Below, in pieces: positions 18,944-27,792 of a stretch of DNA of 64,000 nt. Source of the stretch: Lysobacteraceae bacterium. Its GTDB lineage: Bacteria; Bdellovibrionota; UBA1018; JAGTJX01. Numbering within the stretch: position 1 is the first letter of the stretch; every line of letters starts with the position of its first letter. The stretch is from contig JAGTJX010000003.1 of NCBI GenBank assembly GCA_023657465.1, forward strand, positions 610,830 through 674,829, read 5' to 3'. The translations under genes and the position numbers were made by a program. Under the pieces are notes generated by a model. That model saw only the letters and a list, made by a program, of their open reading frames with translations. It did no database searches and had not been told where the DNA came from.

Positions 18944-19001
18944 TTCTTAATTCTCCTTATGTTTAAGTTGCCGTGATTTAAAAATTCAGACTACCTTTTA
19001 A

Positions 19002-19475
19002 CTAATAGTCAATAATTTTATCCGCCTTCATGAACATCTCGGTGATCGAGTTTTCGTCACCCAGTTTTGCTCCCGCCCTAAGATTTTCTCTCTTGATACC
19101 CTCGACTTCGGCACAGTGCGGGCAGACAATGATCGTGACCCCCTTTGCAACGAGTTGGTCGTATAGCTCTCCGACCGAGGGGCCATGTCCACCCCAGGTT
19201 AGTGCCATGTTTGCGCGCTTATCGGCAAGCCGTACCCCCTCAAGATTCAAGAACAGGCTCACGACCTGTTTCTTTTTAGTGAGCATGTCGGCCACTTTTA
19301 ATGCCATGACGCAGCTGTGGAGATCGTTGGTGAAGCTTCCGATCTTGACGACGAAGGCTTGGGTTTGTGCCGATTCTGCCGCGTAAGCCGCTGAATCAGT
19401 CGCGGAAAATGAAGGGGCAACAGCAAAGAGGGCTCCAGCGAGGGCAATAAATGTAAGTGACGGATGAATTTTCAT
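19002..19475 (-). CDS. DsrE/DsrF-like secreted protein
   Basis: 157 residues with a signal peptide (MKIHPSLTFIALAGALFAVAPSFSA) followed by a DsrE-like fold. QAFVVKIGSFTNDLHSCVMAL, VVSLFLNLEGVRLA, and a TIIVCPHCAEVEGI strand match the family's layout, with a CPHC pair at the usual cysteine position. DsrE proteins relay sulfur or bind small ligands; here export suggests a periplasmic role. Last gene of the metal-themed remnant as ordered here, with its own upstream promoter region. Confidence 0.7.
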   Translation of the reverse strand: MKIHPSLTFIALAGALFAVAPSFSATDSAAYAAESAQTQAFVVKIGSFTNDLHSCVMALKVADMLTKKKQVVSLFLNLEGVRLADKRANMALTWGGHGPSVGELYDQLVAKGVTIIVCPHCAEVEGIKRENLRAGAKLGDENSITEMFMKADKIIDY

Positions 19476-19820
19476 GATGATGTGACTCCTTTTTTGTGTG
19501 CCTTTATACTTCAGTGTACTTCAATATTCGTGCCAACCGACTGAGGTGCATTTTTATTTGCGCGGCTGTTTCTTTTACAGTGCATCGCTAACCTGCCAAG
19601 AAATCAGAAAACGAAGCATTTTAATCGTAATTCATGCGCATCTTATGAATGAGCATGCGGCTTTGGAAGAAATCGAACTGATTCGCGAGTGACGCAAACG
19701 ATTGAAGGTGAGGATACTGCCACAAAAGTTTGATGGGGAATGTTGGCTCTTGGCTGACGCATTTTGTCCCATTATATAGGTTCTTCTTTGTTGAAAGTGG
19801 ATAGAGCACCTCGAACAAAA

Positions 19821-19857
19821 AAGCCCCGATCCGAAGACCAGGGCTTAAATTTGGTTG
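19821..19857. repeat. Degenerate att-like hairpin plus TGGTTG
   Basis: A short hairpin (AAGCCC...GGGCTT, 19821-19846) is followed a few bases later by TTTGGTTGTACCCC. The order hairpin, AT-rich spacer, TGGTTG is the same as at 20844-20894 and 43134-43181, so this looks like a decayed junction. The remainder of 19476-19871 shows no gene I can support. Confidence 0.5.
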
Positions 19858-19871
19858 TACCCCTTGGTGGT

Positions 19872-20105
19872 TTAACTGGAACGGGGATAGGCAGGAAAAT
19901 TGGGTTTGCCGGGACGTAACCGAAGTCTCCTGCAAACCCAATTTTTAGTTTTGGCAGTTACCTGTTTCCGTTTGATTACTTCAACAACGTCAACGAATCC
20001 GACAATACATCCAAATGGTAGGTCGTCTGGACTCACCTTGATGCCATAATTTTCGAGACACCAGAGCCTGTCTTTGTTAAGCGGTGGCAGATGCGCAGAC
20101 AGCAA
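19872..20105 (-). pseudogene. Possible ASCH-domain protein fragment
   Basis: 77 residues containing LPFGCIVGFVDVVEVIKR, which resembles the central strand region of ASCH domains (RNA-binding, PUA-like). The N-terminal part of a typical domain is missing and the C-terminus (RPGKPNFPAYPRSS) looks like read-out into foreign sequence. It lies between two att-like junctions, so a truncated gene is likely. Low certainty. Confidence 0.35.
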
Positions 20106-20300
20106 TGGTTCAGCGCTTCTTGAGATTTTGAGAACGATTCTCTACGTTTTTACCTTTCTAAAAAATGCAGTGAGCCCATGGTTGGGTAATGCGCAGCGCC
20201 GTTATAGATTTTGGAAATGCTCGTTACATGATTCTCAGATTCCTTTCTGAGATTATACCAGAAGACTGCCTAGCAGTTTTCCGGAGCTAGTGATGTTGAT

Positions 20301-20471
20301 CTAAGGGCTAGCTGGCAGCAACGGTGCTTGGCCCCACTTAGATGCTTTCGTTTCCTGGATGAGTTGAAGCTGCGCTTTACGGACGGCGTAGATCAGTTTT
20401 GGAAGCTGCCCTGTTGATGCTGCGAGCATGACAATTCCAACTACAGCAGTGGTCAATTTATCGATGTACAT
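20301..20471 (-). CDS. Small protein with one hydrophobic segment
   Basis: 56 residues starting at ATG 20471, chosen because an AAAGGA ribosome site precedes it. The sequence MYIDKLTTAVVGIVMLAAST contains one short hydrophobic stretch, followed by a charged tail. No family recognised. The gap between this and the att-like repeat (20472-20843) holds no gene. Confidence 0.4.
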   Translation of the reverse strand: MYIDKLTTAVVGIVMLAASTGQLPKLIYAVRKAQLQLIQETKASKWGQAPLLPASP

Positions 20472-20843
20472 AGGATGATCCTTTCGTCGCTCTGAATTTT
20501 GAGCGCTAGGTTTTATGTGTAAGCTTGCTAGGACAGGGTAGCGCCCCATTCTAGCAAGCTGCTAAAATGCTCTTTGAAATCGAGTTCTTGCCTTGGGTCA
20601 GGATGACTTGTGGTTTTAGTCATCCAGCTTTTTTGAAGAGAAAGTGCCCGCGGATGCCAGAGATTTTTGGCATCCTAAAAAAATGAGAAAGTTCCGTCTG
20701 GCATCCATTCGGCATCCACGCAGATGACTTTCAAGCAACTTCAAGTGACCTCCGAAAATCAGAAAAGTTTGAACGACTTTTCGTATTTCTCCGGGGTTTT
20801 TCGTTATTTCGGTTTGTTTTTGATGAGTTGTTTATGAAGCAGA

Positions 20844-20894
20844 AAGGGGTTCAGCCTTGTGAGCTGAACCCCTTCCTAATTTTGGTTGCGGGGG
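20844..20894. repeat. Att site at left end of element E1, with hairpin
   Basis: A perfect 11-bp stem (AAGGGGTTCAG, 20844-20854, with CTGAACCCCTT, 20864-20874) is followed by TTTTGGTTGCGGGGGCTG. The 15 bases TGGTTGCGGGGGCTG match the 3' end of the tRNA-fMet gene at 51678. The first integrase gene ends about 90 bp to the right. This is the layout of an element end integrated into the tRNA 3' end. Confidence 0.8.
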
Positions 20895-20983
20895 CTGTAA
20901 AAACGTAACCCCTTATAAACTTTATTCTTTTGAATTGCCGCGGTAGCAAACGGTAGTTTTTTCATCTAGGTGCGCGTTATGCG

Positions 20984-22090
20984 CTAAGTCGTTTCTTTCA
21001 CCAATGAAAGAATACGAGCATCTGTGAGTTCGGGTAGCTTGTACCCAAGCTTATCGGTTCCACCTTGAACATCTACCCCAGCCTTCCTGAGGTAGCCATT
21101 CGTGGTCTTGAGCTGACCATGACCGACCATCGACATTACACGAGCGAGTGATTCCCCACGAGACAATAAGCTCGTGATGAAAGTAGCCCGGAGGTCGTGG
21201 AATTTGATCTCGGTGATCCCAATCATTTTGCAGAACTCACGAGTCACCTGTGCCTGAGCTCCACCTTCCCATTCGGGGAGGATCGGAAGCACTGATTCTC
21301 GTTCTGCTCCATGCCTGAGTTTAAGTTCTCTTAAGAACCCTGCGAGATCGTCTGAGATCGGAACAACCCGTGACCGATGGGTCTTGGTTGGCCCGATACC
21401 ATTTTTTGAAGTCCATTGCTTAGAGACAGAAATCTTCCTGCCTTCTAAATCAACATCACTCCATTTGAGAGCAAACATCTCGCCTGATCGCATTCCCGTC
21501 ATCAGAGCAAAGGCCTAGATAGGGTAGAAGCGATGGTTACATATTTTTGCTTCTCTGAGAAAGATACTCACTTCGGTTGTTGTGAGAACTTTCTGTTCCA
21601 CCTCGGGAGCTTTGACCTGAACCCCATTACAGGGATTACGAACCAACTCTCCTTCCTCGACAGCCATCTCAAAAAGTCTTTTCAGCATTTTTAGAATGGT
21701 TTTCAAGTTCTGAGAGGATTTTACCTTTGAACAACGTTCAAATATCATTTCGTGAACGTCGAACTTGGTGATGGACGAGATCTCTCTTTGATCCCAATGT
21801 GGCGAAATCCATTTTTTGATTTGAGTTTCGTAATTGTAGATCGTCGATGGCTTGAATTCGAGCTTCATATATCGCACGCACCGTGCAAACCACTCGTGCC
21901 ATCTATATGGGACTTTCTCTTCTTTCTTCAGCGCAAGATCTCGCTTGAATTCAAACTCGATCTTTTTCGCTTTTGCGAGAGTCTCGATTTTCGAGAGCTT
22001 CTTTTGAAAGCGTCGCCCACGAGAGTCGATCCCATTGACATAGACACGATAATAGAGAGTATCGTTTTCTAAGTATTTATTGATTGCCAT
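20984..22090 (-). pseudogene. Tyrosine integrase of E1, interrupted by TAG at a conserved Trp
   Basis: Two in-frame segments separated by TAG at 21515-21517. The close relative at 43278-44384 reads FYPIWAMALMTGMR where this reads FYPI-stop-AFALMTGMR, so the stop replaces Trp (TGG to TAG, one base). Otherwise it has the N-terminal SAM-like binding domain and the catalytic Arg (TGMRSGEMFALKW), HDLRATF, GHGQL and NGYLRK motifs. It should direct site-specific recombination at the tRNA-fMet 3' end. As written, the element cannot make its own full integrase unless the stop is suppressed. Confidence 0.9.
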
Positions 22091-22154
22091 TTATTTTCTC
22101 CTTTTTCTCAAAGAAGAATTTGAAATTGGCCACAAATTGAAATTACCTAACATT

Positions 22155-22340
22155 TCACTGACCTTCTAAAAGGGCATCAAGCTCGCTTTTTTTGAAATAA
22201 AGGCGTCGACCGAATTTGCGGAATGGGACTTGGTGTCTCCAAGCCAATATCCGTAAAGCACCAATCGACTTTCTCAAATAGTGAGCTGCTTCTTCAGAGG
22301 TCATCCAGTTGTCAAAGAACTGCGGTTTCTCATATTTCAT
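22155..22340 (-). CDS. Excisionase-like helix-turn-helix protein
   Basis: 61 residues from ATG 22340, preceded by an AAGGAG site. The MerR-type winged helix of helix-turn-helix_17 proteins is visible: NWMTSEEAAHYLRKSIGALR, then FRKFGRRLYFKKSELDALL. Upstream of an integrase gene it is probably the recombination directionality factor. A longer reading from 22412 lacks a ribosome site. Confidence 0.75.
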   Translation of the reverse strand: MKYEKPQFFDNWMTSEEAAHYLRKSIGALRILAWRHQVPFRKFGRRLYFKKSELDALLEGQ

Positions 22341-22461
22341 ATCATACTCCTTCGTTTGACTGGCACTGATGAAATGGCCAGTATGAGCGGAATAGAGCAG
22401 TTTGCATGCCATTAATTGAAGCCAATTATTTCAGATACTTAGGTATGAATTAAATTCGCTC

Positions 22462-22479
22462 ATTCGGATTTTTCCGAAT
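22462..22479. promoter_or_regulatory. 18-bp operator-type palindrome ATTCGGATTTTTCCGAAT
   Basis: Perfect 7-bp arms with a four-base centre, upstream of the NtrC-type regulator gene. The same 18-bp pattern, with one changed arm base (ATTCGGAATTTTCAGAAT), recurs at 23934-23951 before the sigma-54 promoter. A binding site for that regulator is the likely role. Confidence 0.6.
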
Positions 22480-22516
22480 ATTTTACGTTTATTTCAGAAT
22501 TTAAATTGAGCTCTTA

Positions 22517-23908
22517 ATGCAGGCCTGCTATCAAGTCCTCGGTATGAGAAAGACTCGGGTTTTACTATTAGAAGACAACGCTATTTTTGGCACCATAGTC
22601 AAAAAGCCGCTCGAGGCCGTCTTTGATTTAAAATGGGTTCGCACTCTCGAAGAAACCAGAGAAGAGTTGAACTCCTCTCATTACGACATCTTCATCATCG
22701 ACAGATATCTTGAGAACGACAAAATCGGATTCGATATCATTCCTGAGATTAGAGCCAAACAGCCTCGCTCAGTGATTCTTGCATTCACTTCAGACGATTC
22801 TCCAGTAACCATCATGGACGCTCTAGCTAAAGGAGCAACTGACTATCTCGTAAAGTCTCATGATACCGCGACAGATATTATTCCTAGAATTATGGTCGCT
22901 CAGACCAGGGTCATACTGGAGCTAGAACTCAAAAAAGCTCAGCAGTTGGTGAAGTCCGACTCTGACTTTGAAATTATCGGAAATTCAAAATCCAGCCGTG
23001 AACTCAAAGAACAAATCGAGCTCTTTGGTCCTACAGAAGTAAATGTGCTGATCCAGGGCGAAACGGGCACTGGCAAAGAACTCATCGCAAAACAACTCAA
23101 TGCCCATGGAAAACAATCTCTAATTAGACCTTTTATCACTCAAAACTGTGCAAACCTTTCTGATCAACTCTTTGAGAGTGAACTTTTTGGTCATAAGCGT
23201 GGTGCATTTACTGGGGCTGTTAGCGATAAAATCGGCAAGATTGAACTCGCAAACGACGGAGACCTATTTTTAGATGAGATTGGTGATTTATCTTTAAGCA
23301 CTCAAGCAAAACTACTGAGAGTACTTGAGTCTGGCGAGTATTATAGGGTTGGTAATACCAAGCCTTCATTTGTAAAAGTCAGAATCATCGCAGCTAGCCA
23401 TAAAAATCTCGAATCACTTGTCGATCAGAAGCTGTTTCGTGAAGATTTACTATTTCGATTAAACTCCGTAGTTCTTCATACAACTCCACTTAGGGAACGA
23501 ACATCTGAAATTCCGGTTTTGGCTCAATACTTTGCTGACAAAGAGAGCAATGGACTCATTCATATTCCTGAAAAAGTAATGAAGTATCTCAAAGATGAGC
23601 CTTGGAGAGGTAATGCCAGAGAATTAAAACACAAGATCCAGGCTGCATGTATCATTGCAAAATCTCAAAACAGACTTGAATTAGATCTCAGTGACTTTTC
23701 GAAATTCAAACGGAATCCTGATTATGGAGTCCCAGGTTTAAGAATTAAGCTAGATGGAGATGATTCTTTGAGCGAGATCATTCACAGAACGAAATCCCTA
23801 GTGATCGATGCTGCTATTATGAAATGCAACGGCGATACAAAAAAAGCGGCCGACCTTCTCAAGGTTCATCGCTCAACGATTTACGAAGTAAAATCAAACG
23901 TCAGATAA
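22517..23908 (+). CDS. NtrC-family sigma-54 response regulator
   Basis: 463 residues in three domains. A receiver domain (LLLEDN near 17, phospho-acceptor Asp62 in FIIDRY) is followed by an AAA+ domain with Walker A GETGTGKE (181-188), the sigma-54 contact GAFTGA (229-234) and Walker B GDLFLDEIGD. A Fis-type helix-turn-helix ends the protein (TKKAADLLKVHRSTIYEVKS). A start at 22544 is also possible. No sensor kinase is nearby. A sigma-54 promoter and a related operator lie just downstream, so it probably drives the next gene and may regulate itself. Confidence 0.93.
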   Translation: MQACYQVLGMRKTRVLLLEDNAIFGTIVKKPLEAVFDLKWVRTLEETREELNSSHYDIFIIDRYLENDKIGFDIIPEIRAKQPRSVILAFTSDDSPVTIMDALAKGATDYLVKSHDTATDIIPRIMVAQTRVILELELKKAQQLVKSDSDFEIIGNSKSSRELKEQIELFGPTEVNVLIQGETGTGKELIAKQLNAHGKQSLIRPFITQNCANLSDQLFESELFGHKRGAFTGAVSDKIGKIELANDGDLFLDEIGDLSLSTQAKLLRVLESGEYYRVGNTKPSFVKVRIIAASHKNLESLVDQKLFREDLLFRLNSVVLHTTPLRERTSEIPVLAQYFADKESNGLIHIPEKVMKYLKDEPWRGNARELKHKIQAACIIAKSQNRLELDLSDFSKFKRNPDYGVPGLRIKLDGDDSLSEIIHRTKSLVIDAAIMKCNGDTKKAADLLKVHRSTIYEVKSNVR

Positions 23909-23933
23909 TTCATTTTCTATACAAACCGAATTC

Positions 23934-24017
23934 ATTCGGAATTTTCAGAATAATTTTTAACTCACTCAAAGCCAACTTGTTGAAATAATTCAAATCGCAT
24001 CTTGGCACATCGATTGC
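23934..24017 (+). promoter_or_regulatory. Sigma-54 promoter with upstream activator site
   Basis: TTGGCACATCGATTGCTTT at 24002-24020 has GG at 24004-24005 and GC at 24016-24017, exactly ten bases apart, as in the -24/-12 consensus. About 55 bp upstream is an 18-bp site (23934-23951) like the operator at 22462. The next start codon is ATG 24049, with GGAG at 24037-24040. The activator gene lies immediately upstream. Confidence 0.8.
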
Positions 24018-24048
24018 TTTATGCGTTTCCAGAAATGGAGACGTTAAG

Positions 24049-24813
24049 ATGAGAATTACAAATCGAGATACTGAAATTTTAGAGTTCCTTTACAAGCAAG
24101 GAGTCGCCTTGAGTTCACAATTAAGTGCGAGGTTCTTTCCTTCTGATGATGCGTGCAAGATACGATTGAGCACTATGATTAAAGCGGGATTAATCGAATC
24201 TGTCAGAATTATGGATTATCAGGATGTGATTCCTTCCAGGTTTCTCCCATTATTTCAAAAACTAAAAATCTACGGTGGAAATCGAGCGAAACTCAAAGTC
24301 TATCGCCTAGGAGCGGAGTTGCGAGCCAAGGAAAAACATTCTCAAACCATTGCTACTCCGATTTTTTGGATGCACCAGCTGGAATTGAATGATGTGCTTT
24401 CAAAAGTTGAGGGCTACCTTAAAGAAAAATACCCCGATGGATACTTTCTTTGTGATTCGAATATGCGTCGTGAAGAAGGCCGGTATGGAACAAAAGGAAT
24501 TCAAGTCCCAGATATTGTTTGGAGATATAAAGATATTGATTACGCGTTTGAATACGAGAGAAACTTTAAGAACGAAATGGATTATGTATTTCGTTTTTCA
24601 AACTACCAAAAATCAAGATACGCCAAAGTAATTTACGTCGTTGAAAACGAAAAATTAATGGCTCGTCTCTCAAAATTAGCAATGGCGTTTCCTAAAATTG
24701 GGTTTTCGATGTTCTATTGCAAAGACGTGTTCAGTTATTTCAATGGCCATCAATCCTTCAATGAATTTCTAGCCATTGAAAAACATCTACAAGCTCAGGG
24801 AATTAACGTGTAA
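24049..24813 (+). CDS. Replication-relaxation-like winged-helix protein
   Basis: 254 residues with an N-terminal winged helix (RDTEILEFLYKQGVALSSQL) and a middle part containing FWMHQLELNDVL, VPDIVWRYKDIDYAFEYERN and IYVVENEK, as in the replication-relaxation/MobC-like family found on mobile elements. The acidic FEYERN region looks like a PD-(D/E)XK-type strand. It is the only gene behind the sigma-54 promoter, so it may control excision or replication of E1. A protein of the same general type is at 33492-34256 in E2. Confidence 0.65.
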   Translation: MRITNRDTEILEFLYKQGVALSSQLSARFFPSDDACKIRLSTMIKAGLIESVRIMDYQDVIPSRFLPLFQKLKIYGGNRAKLKVYRLGAELRAKEKHSQTIATPIFWMHQLELNDVLSKVEGYLKEKYPDGYFLCDSNMRREEGRYGTKGIQVPDIVWRYKDIDYAFEYERNFKNEMDYVFRFSNYQKSRYAKVIYVVENEKLMARLSKLAMAFPKIGFSMFYCKDVFSYFNGHQSFNEFLAIEKHLQAQGINV

Positions 24814-24835
24814 TTGATGCGCCTCAAAACCCTAT

Positions 24836-24977
24836 CGCGACCCCACACTCGAACTTCCGCATCCTCTTGAAATCTATCGATTCCCCAACCGCCCACCCAC
24901 ACACACCTTCAGTATGCATGGGTGGGCGGTTGGACAGAGGATGAGAAGTTGAGTGAGATAAGGAGTGTGGGGTCGCG
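24836..24977. repeat. Compound hairpin of E1 (three nested stems)
   Basis: Outer stem CGCGACCCCACACTC (24836-24850) pairs perfectly with 24963-24977. The middle stem (24852-24867 with 24936-24950) has a small bulge. The inner stem CCAACCGCCCACCCA (24885-24899) pairs perfectly with 24919-24933. Open frames on either strand here are by-products. The same plan occurs once in E2 and once in E3 with different sequences. Confidence 0.9.
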
Positions 24978-25049
24978 GGGTGGAGCAGTGGGTATAGTGT
25001 TATAAGAGATAGGAGAAGGAAAATGGGAATAAGAAGAGTAAAAATACTA

Positions 25050-25067
25050 GTTGTCAAATATGACAAC
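25050..25067. promoter_or_regulatory. Operator palindrome GTTGTCAAATATGACAAC
   Basis: A perfect 18-bp palindrome twelve bases upstream of the toxin-type start, repeated exactly at 44981-44998 in front of the paralogous HTH gene of E3. Position and copy number point to autoregulation by the HTH protein. Confidence 0.75.
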
Positions 25068-25078
25068 TTTGAGGTATT

Positions 25079-25381
25079 ATGGTTTTAGTGGATCGACGAG
25101 AATACGTAATTAACATCACCGTGAATTCTAGGTCGATCCATAAGGTCATTATCGACTCTCACTATGAGGCTAAACACAAAGATGCCATTAGTGATGAGCT
25201 GATATTAAAGCTCGTGCAGCTCCTGGATGGAGGTACTTACCCTGTTCAGGATCGTGACAAGCCTTATGAGTATTTCGTGACCGACCACATGAAACTTGAT
25301 GGAAAAGACTACAAGCTCGTTTGGTTACTAGAAGATGACGAACTCTATATCGGGGTCGTCAACGCATACAGGAGGAAGTAA
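25079..25381 (+). CDS. Probable toxin of a toxin-antitoxin pair (RelE/HigB-like)
   Basis: A 100-residue protein ending in [24 protein letters not shown], a strand pattern that resembles RelE-superfamily or related small nucleases. It is two bases from the HTH partner and behind the palindrome at 25050, the usual order for HigBA-type pairs (toxin first). No catalytic set is obvious to me, so the enzymatic class is unproven. Confidence 0.55.
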   Translation: MVLVDRREYVINITVNSRSIHKVIIDSHYEAKHKDAISDELILKLVQLLDGGTYPVQDRDKPYEYFVTDHMKLDGKDYKLVWLLEDDELYIGVVNAYRRK

Positions 25382-25383
25382 TC

Positions 25384-25686
25384 ATGGGTTTTCCAAGTGA
25401 AAAAGAATTAGCAAGAGTCAGATCTAAACTCAAAAAGAGTGATGGCTTCCTCATGCTCTCTCCAGACGCTGATGAACTTGAGAGATTCAGGTTCATGATC
25501 TGCCAAGAACTCCTTAAGCACGCCAACCAGCATGAGATGAATGCGGTAGAGATGGCAAAATTTTTAGGCATCACCAAAGCTGACATGAGCAGAATCTTCA
25601 ATCACCGAATTACTAGGTTCAGCACTGATAAGCTTGTTAGACTTTATTCGAAAATTAATCCTGATTACCGGCTGAAGGTAGCCTGA
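25384..25686 (+). CDS. XRE-type HTH antitoxin/regulator
   Basis: 100 residues with an HTH around MNAVEMAKFLGITKADMSRI and a conserved tail RFSTDKLVRLYSKINPDYR. The first 40 residues form a separate N-terminal segment. It follows the toxin-like gene by two bases. The paralogue at 45025-45327 in E3 is about three quarters identical, with the same operator but no toxin gene. Confidence 0.8.
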   Translation: MGFPSEKELARVRSKLKKSDGFLMLSPDADELERFRFMICQELLKHANQHEMNAVEMAKFLGITKADMSRIFNHRITRFSTDKLVRLYSKINPDYRLKVA

Positions 25687-25698
25687 GCTTCTGATCAA

Positions 25699-27732
25699 TT
25701 AAATGTTCGCCTGAATCCCAAGAACGATGTTTCTACCCGGAAGAGGCGCGCGGTCTTTTAAGAATGAAACGTGAGTGCGTGCTTCTTCGTTCAAAAGATT
25801 ATTCACCCTTAGTTTTGCTTGAAGGACCCCAAAAGAAGTGTTGATGGGTGCCTCAAGCGCCAAATTCACCAAATAATAGCCTTCTGTAGGTAGTTCTCCG
25901 GGAGCGGTCATCGCTTGTCTTTCCGAGTGTTGCAACTCAATGCCTGTTCTTAGAAAATTTGTATTGTAATCAATTCCAATTGTTTCACGAATGGGAGTGA
26001 TTCGCGGTAGATTCTGCGATGTAGAAATGTTGAGACCTCTTACAAAATCCACTTTTGCTTCGACTTCAAAAAAACCAGCTCCCACTTTCCAAGGAAGCTC
26101 ATGTCGGTACTCTAGCTCAGCTCCGTAAAGTCTCGCTTCGACGGATCTATAGTTGTAAATGTCTAGGCCAGAACCAGCGTCACTTGATCCTGTTGGCAAT
26201 AAGGCAATGAAGTTTTGAAAGTCTTGAATATATACACTCACTCTACCTTCGGATTGCTTCGTTTTTTCACGCAGGGAAAGTTCGGCTGCTCGACCATTTT
26301 CGATCCCGATTTCTCTATCGCCGACCTCAAAAATGCCTGTGCCGATATGGGGACCATTAGCGTAAAGCTCCTGATAGTTGGGTGCTCGTTGACTGAACGT
26401 CGTATTGAGTCCCAATGAGTAATCAGTGCTCAATTGATAAAGAGTTCCTATGGATGCACTCAAAGGTACAAAGTATCTTGAACTTTCAGGTCCAAAATTT
26501 GAGCTACTTTGTGCAGTCACCTGCGAGCGTTCGATTCTTGCGCCGAACGATGGTGTCCATCGACCCAGTTTAAGTTCTTCATATCCAAACACTGCAACCG
26601 ATGTATTGAGTGTGGTAGGGAGGAATGCTTCTGCTCCACTTGCACTAAAATCAAAGTATTGTCCCTGAGCACCGATAATTCCCTCAAATGCACCGAGACT
26701 TTTATGCTTCAAATCTACGCGCGCCTCAGCACCTCGGTTCATAAAAGTAGTCCCAACGGTACCGTTTTCAAGCTCTTCATGTTTGTAATACGAATAGGCT
26801 GCCTTGATTCGTGCTGACTGAATAAAGCCCGCACCCTTAATCTCACTTCCAAGATCAAGTCTTTGCCGCTTTAGATCGATCTTGACGTCAGGCTCAGCGA
26901 CCGTTCCATAAAGCGTATCGAATGATGAAAACGAAGCACCGGCAAATCCAGAATCAAACACATAGCTTCCACCCAAGGCCCCTTCCCAGGCACGGTTACT
27001 GCTGTTGGCAACTTCGCCATAGGGTTCAGGTGTGAGAGGCGAAGAGGCTCGGAGAGCTGCTGATCTTGCAAATCCCGGGATTTTATAATCATTCGATCCT
27101 CGTAGTACTCCGTCAAAATGAAGAGCAAAATTTCCAGCTTTGGTGTTGTAGATGAATCCGCCGTTTCGTCCCAAATCCACTGATGAGAACTGAGAATTAA
27201 TGCGAAGATCGGGTGAATCTGTAAGCTTCTCGGGGATTCTCCCGTTTACCATATTGACGACACCACCAATTGCGCTACTTCCATAAAGAAGTGATGCCGA
27301 GCCGCGAATGATTTCGACTTTCTCCATCAAAAAAGGATCGGCAGATACGGCATGATCAGGACTGGTGCCCGACGCATCCAATGTACCAACACCGTTTTGC
27401 AAAATCCGAATCCTTTCGCCATCCAATCCGCGAATAACGGGACGACTTGCGTTCGGTCCAAAGAAGCTGGAGCTGACACCGGCTTCTCTAGAGAGTGTTT
27501 CTCCGAGTGTGTTTTGTTTTCTTCGTTCAAGTTTTCTGCCGGAGAGATCGCTGATCGTTGGAACAAATTCGTTGACGGAGCTTTTACCCCAAGACTGTCC
27601 AAAAACAGAAATCTCGGGCAAAAGATAATCTTCTTTTTTTGATGCTGTACTGGGCTCGGTCGGCTCTTCGGCCAAAACAGAGCTATCATTTAAGAGCGAA
27701 ACAAAAAGTACTGCTGCAACCCAACACTTCAT
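25699..27732 (-). CDS. TonB-dependent outer-membrane receptor, ZnuD-like
   Basis: 677 residues with a signal peptide (MKCWVAAVLFVSLLNDSSVLA), a plug domain containing RPVIRGLDGERIRILQNG and SPDHAVSADPFLMEKVEI, and a barrel ending in the aromatic-type strand GRNIVLGIQANI. The plug motifs resemble ZnuD-type zinc receptors. A Zur-type operator lies just upstream, and tonB and the Fur-family gene follow, so zinc uptake is the likely role. Iron or heme is the alternative. Confidence 0.85.
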   Translation of the reverse strand: MKCWVAAVLFVSLLNDSSVLAEEPTEPSTASKKEDYLLPEISVFGQSWGKSSVNEFVPTISDLSGRKLERRKQNTLGETLSREAGVSSSFFGPNASRPVIRGLDGERIRILQNGVGTLDASGTSPDHAVSADPFLMEKVEIIRGSASLLYGSSAIGGVVNMVNGRIPEKLTDSPDLRINSQFSSVDLGRNGGFIYNTKAGNFALHFDGVLRGSNDYKIPGFARSAALRASSPLTPEPYGEVANSSNRAWEGALGGSYVFDSGFAGASFSSFDTLYGTVAEPDVKIDLKRQRLDLGSEIKGAGFIQSARIKAAYSYYKHEELENGTVGTTFMNRGAEARVDLKHKSLGAFEGIIGAQGQYFDFSASGAEAFLPTTLNTSVAVFGYEELKLGRWTPSFGARIERSQVTAQSSSNFGPESSRYFVPLSASIGTLYQLSTDYSLGLNTTFSQRAPNYQELYANGPHIGTGIFEVGDREIGIENGRAAELSLREKTKQSEGRVSVYIQDFQNFIALLPTGSSDAGSGLDIYNYRSVEARLYGAELEYRHELPWKVGAGFFEVEAKVDFVRGLNISTSQNLPRITPIRETIGIDYNTNFLRTGIELQHSERQAMTAPGELPTEGYYLVNLALEAPINTSFGVLQAKLRVNNLLNEEARTHVSFLKDRAPLPGRNIVLGIQANI

Positions 27733-27759
27733 AACTTACTGTTTATTTCGAATACTCCA

Positions 27760-27782
27760 TAAATGCAAGTTATTTGCATTTA
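27760..27782. promoter_or_regulatory. Zur/Fur-type operator upstream of the receptor
   Basis: TAAATGCAA and TTGCATTTA form perfect 9-bp arms with a five-base centre, overlapping the promoter region before the receptor start. The same 9-5-9 arrangement is at 28886-28908 before the Fur-family gene. Confidence 0.8.
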
Positions 27783-27792
27783 CAAAAAAGTT

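Noticed and set aside
21515..21517. Selenocysteine or pyrrolysine at the internal stops
   Set aside because: None is TGA, and the TAG in the integrase stands at a Trp position, not a Pyl-type methyltransferase context; no Pyl or Sec machinery is seen here.
24824..25066. Leftward 80-residue open frame with Ser/His/Pro-rich sequence
   Set aside because: It lies across the E1 compound hairpin and its sequence is explained by the inverted repeat; no ribosome site.
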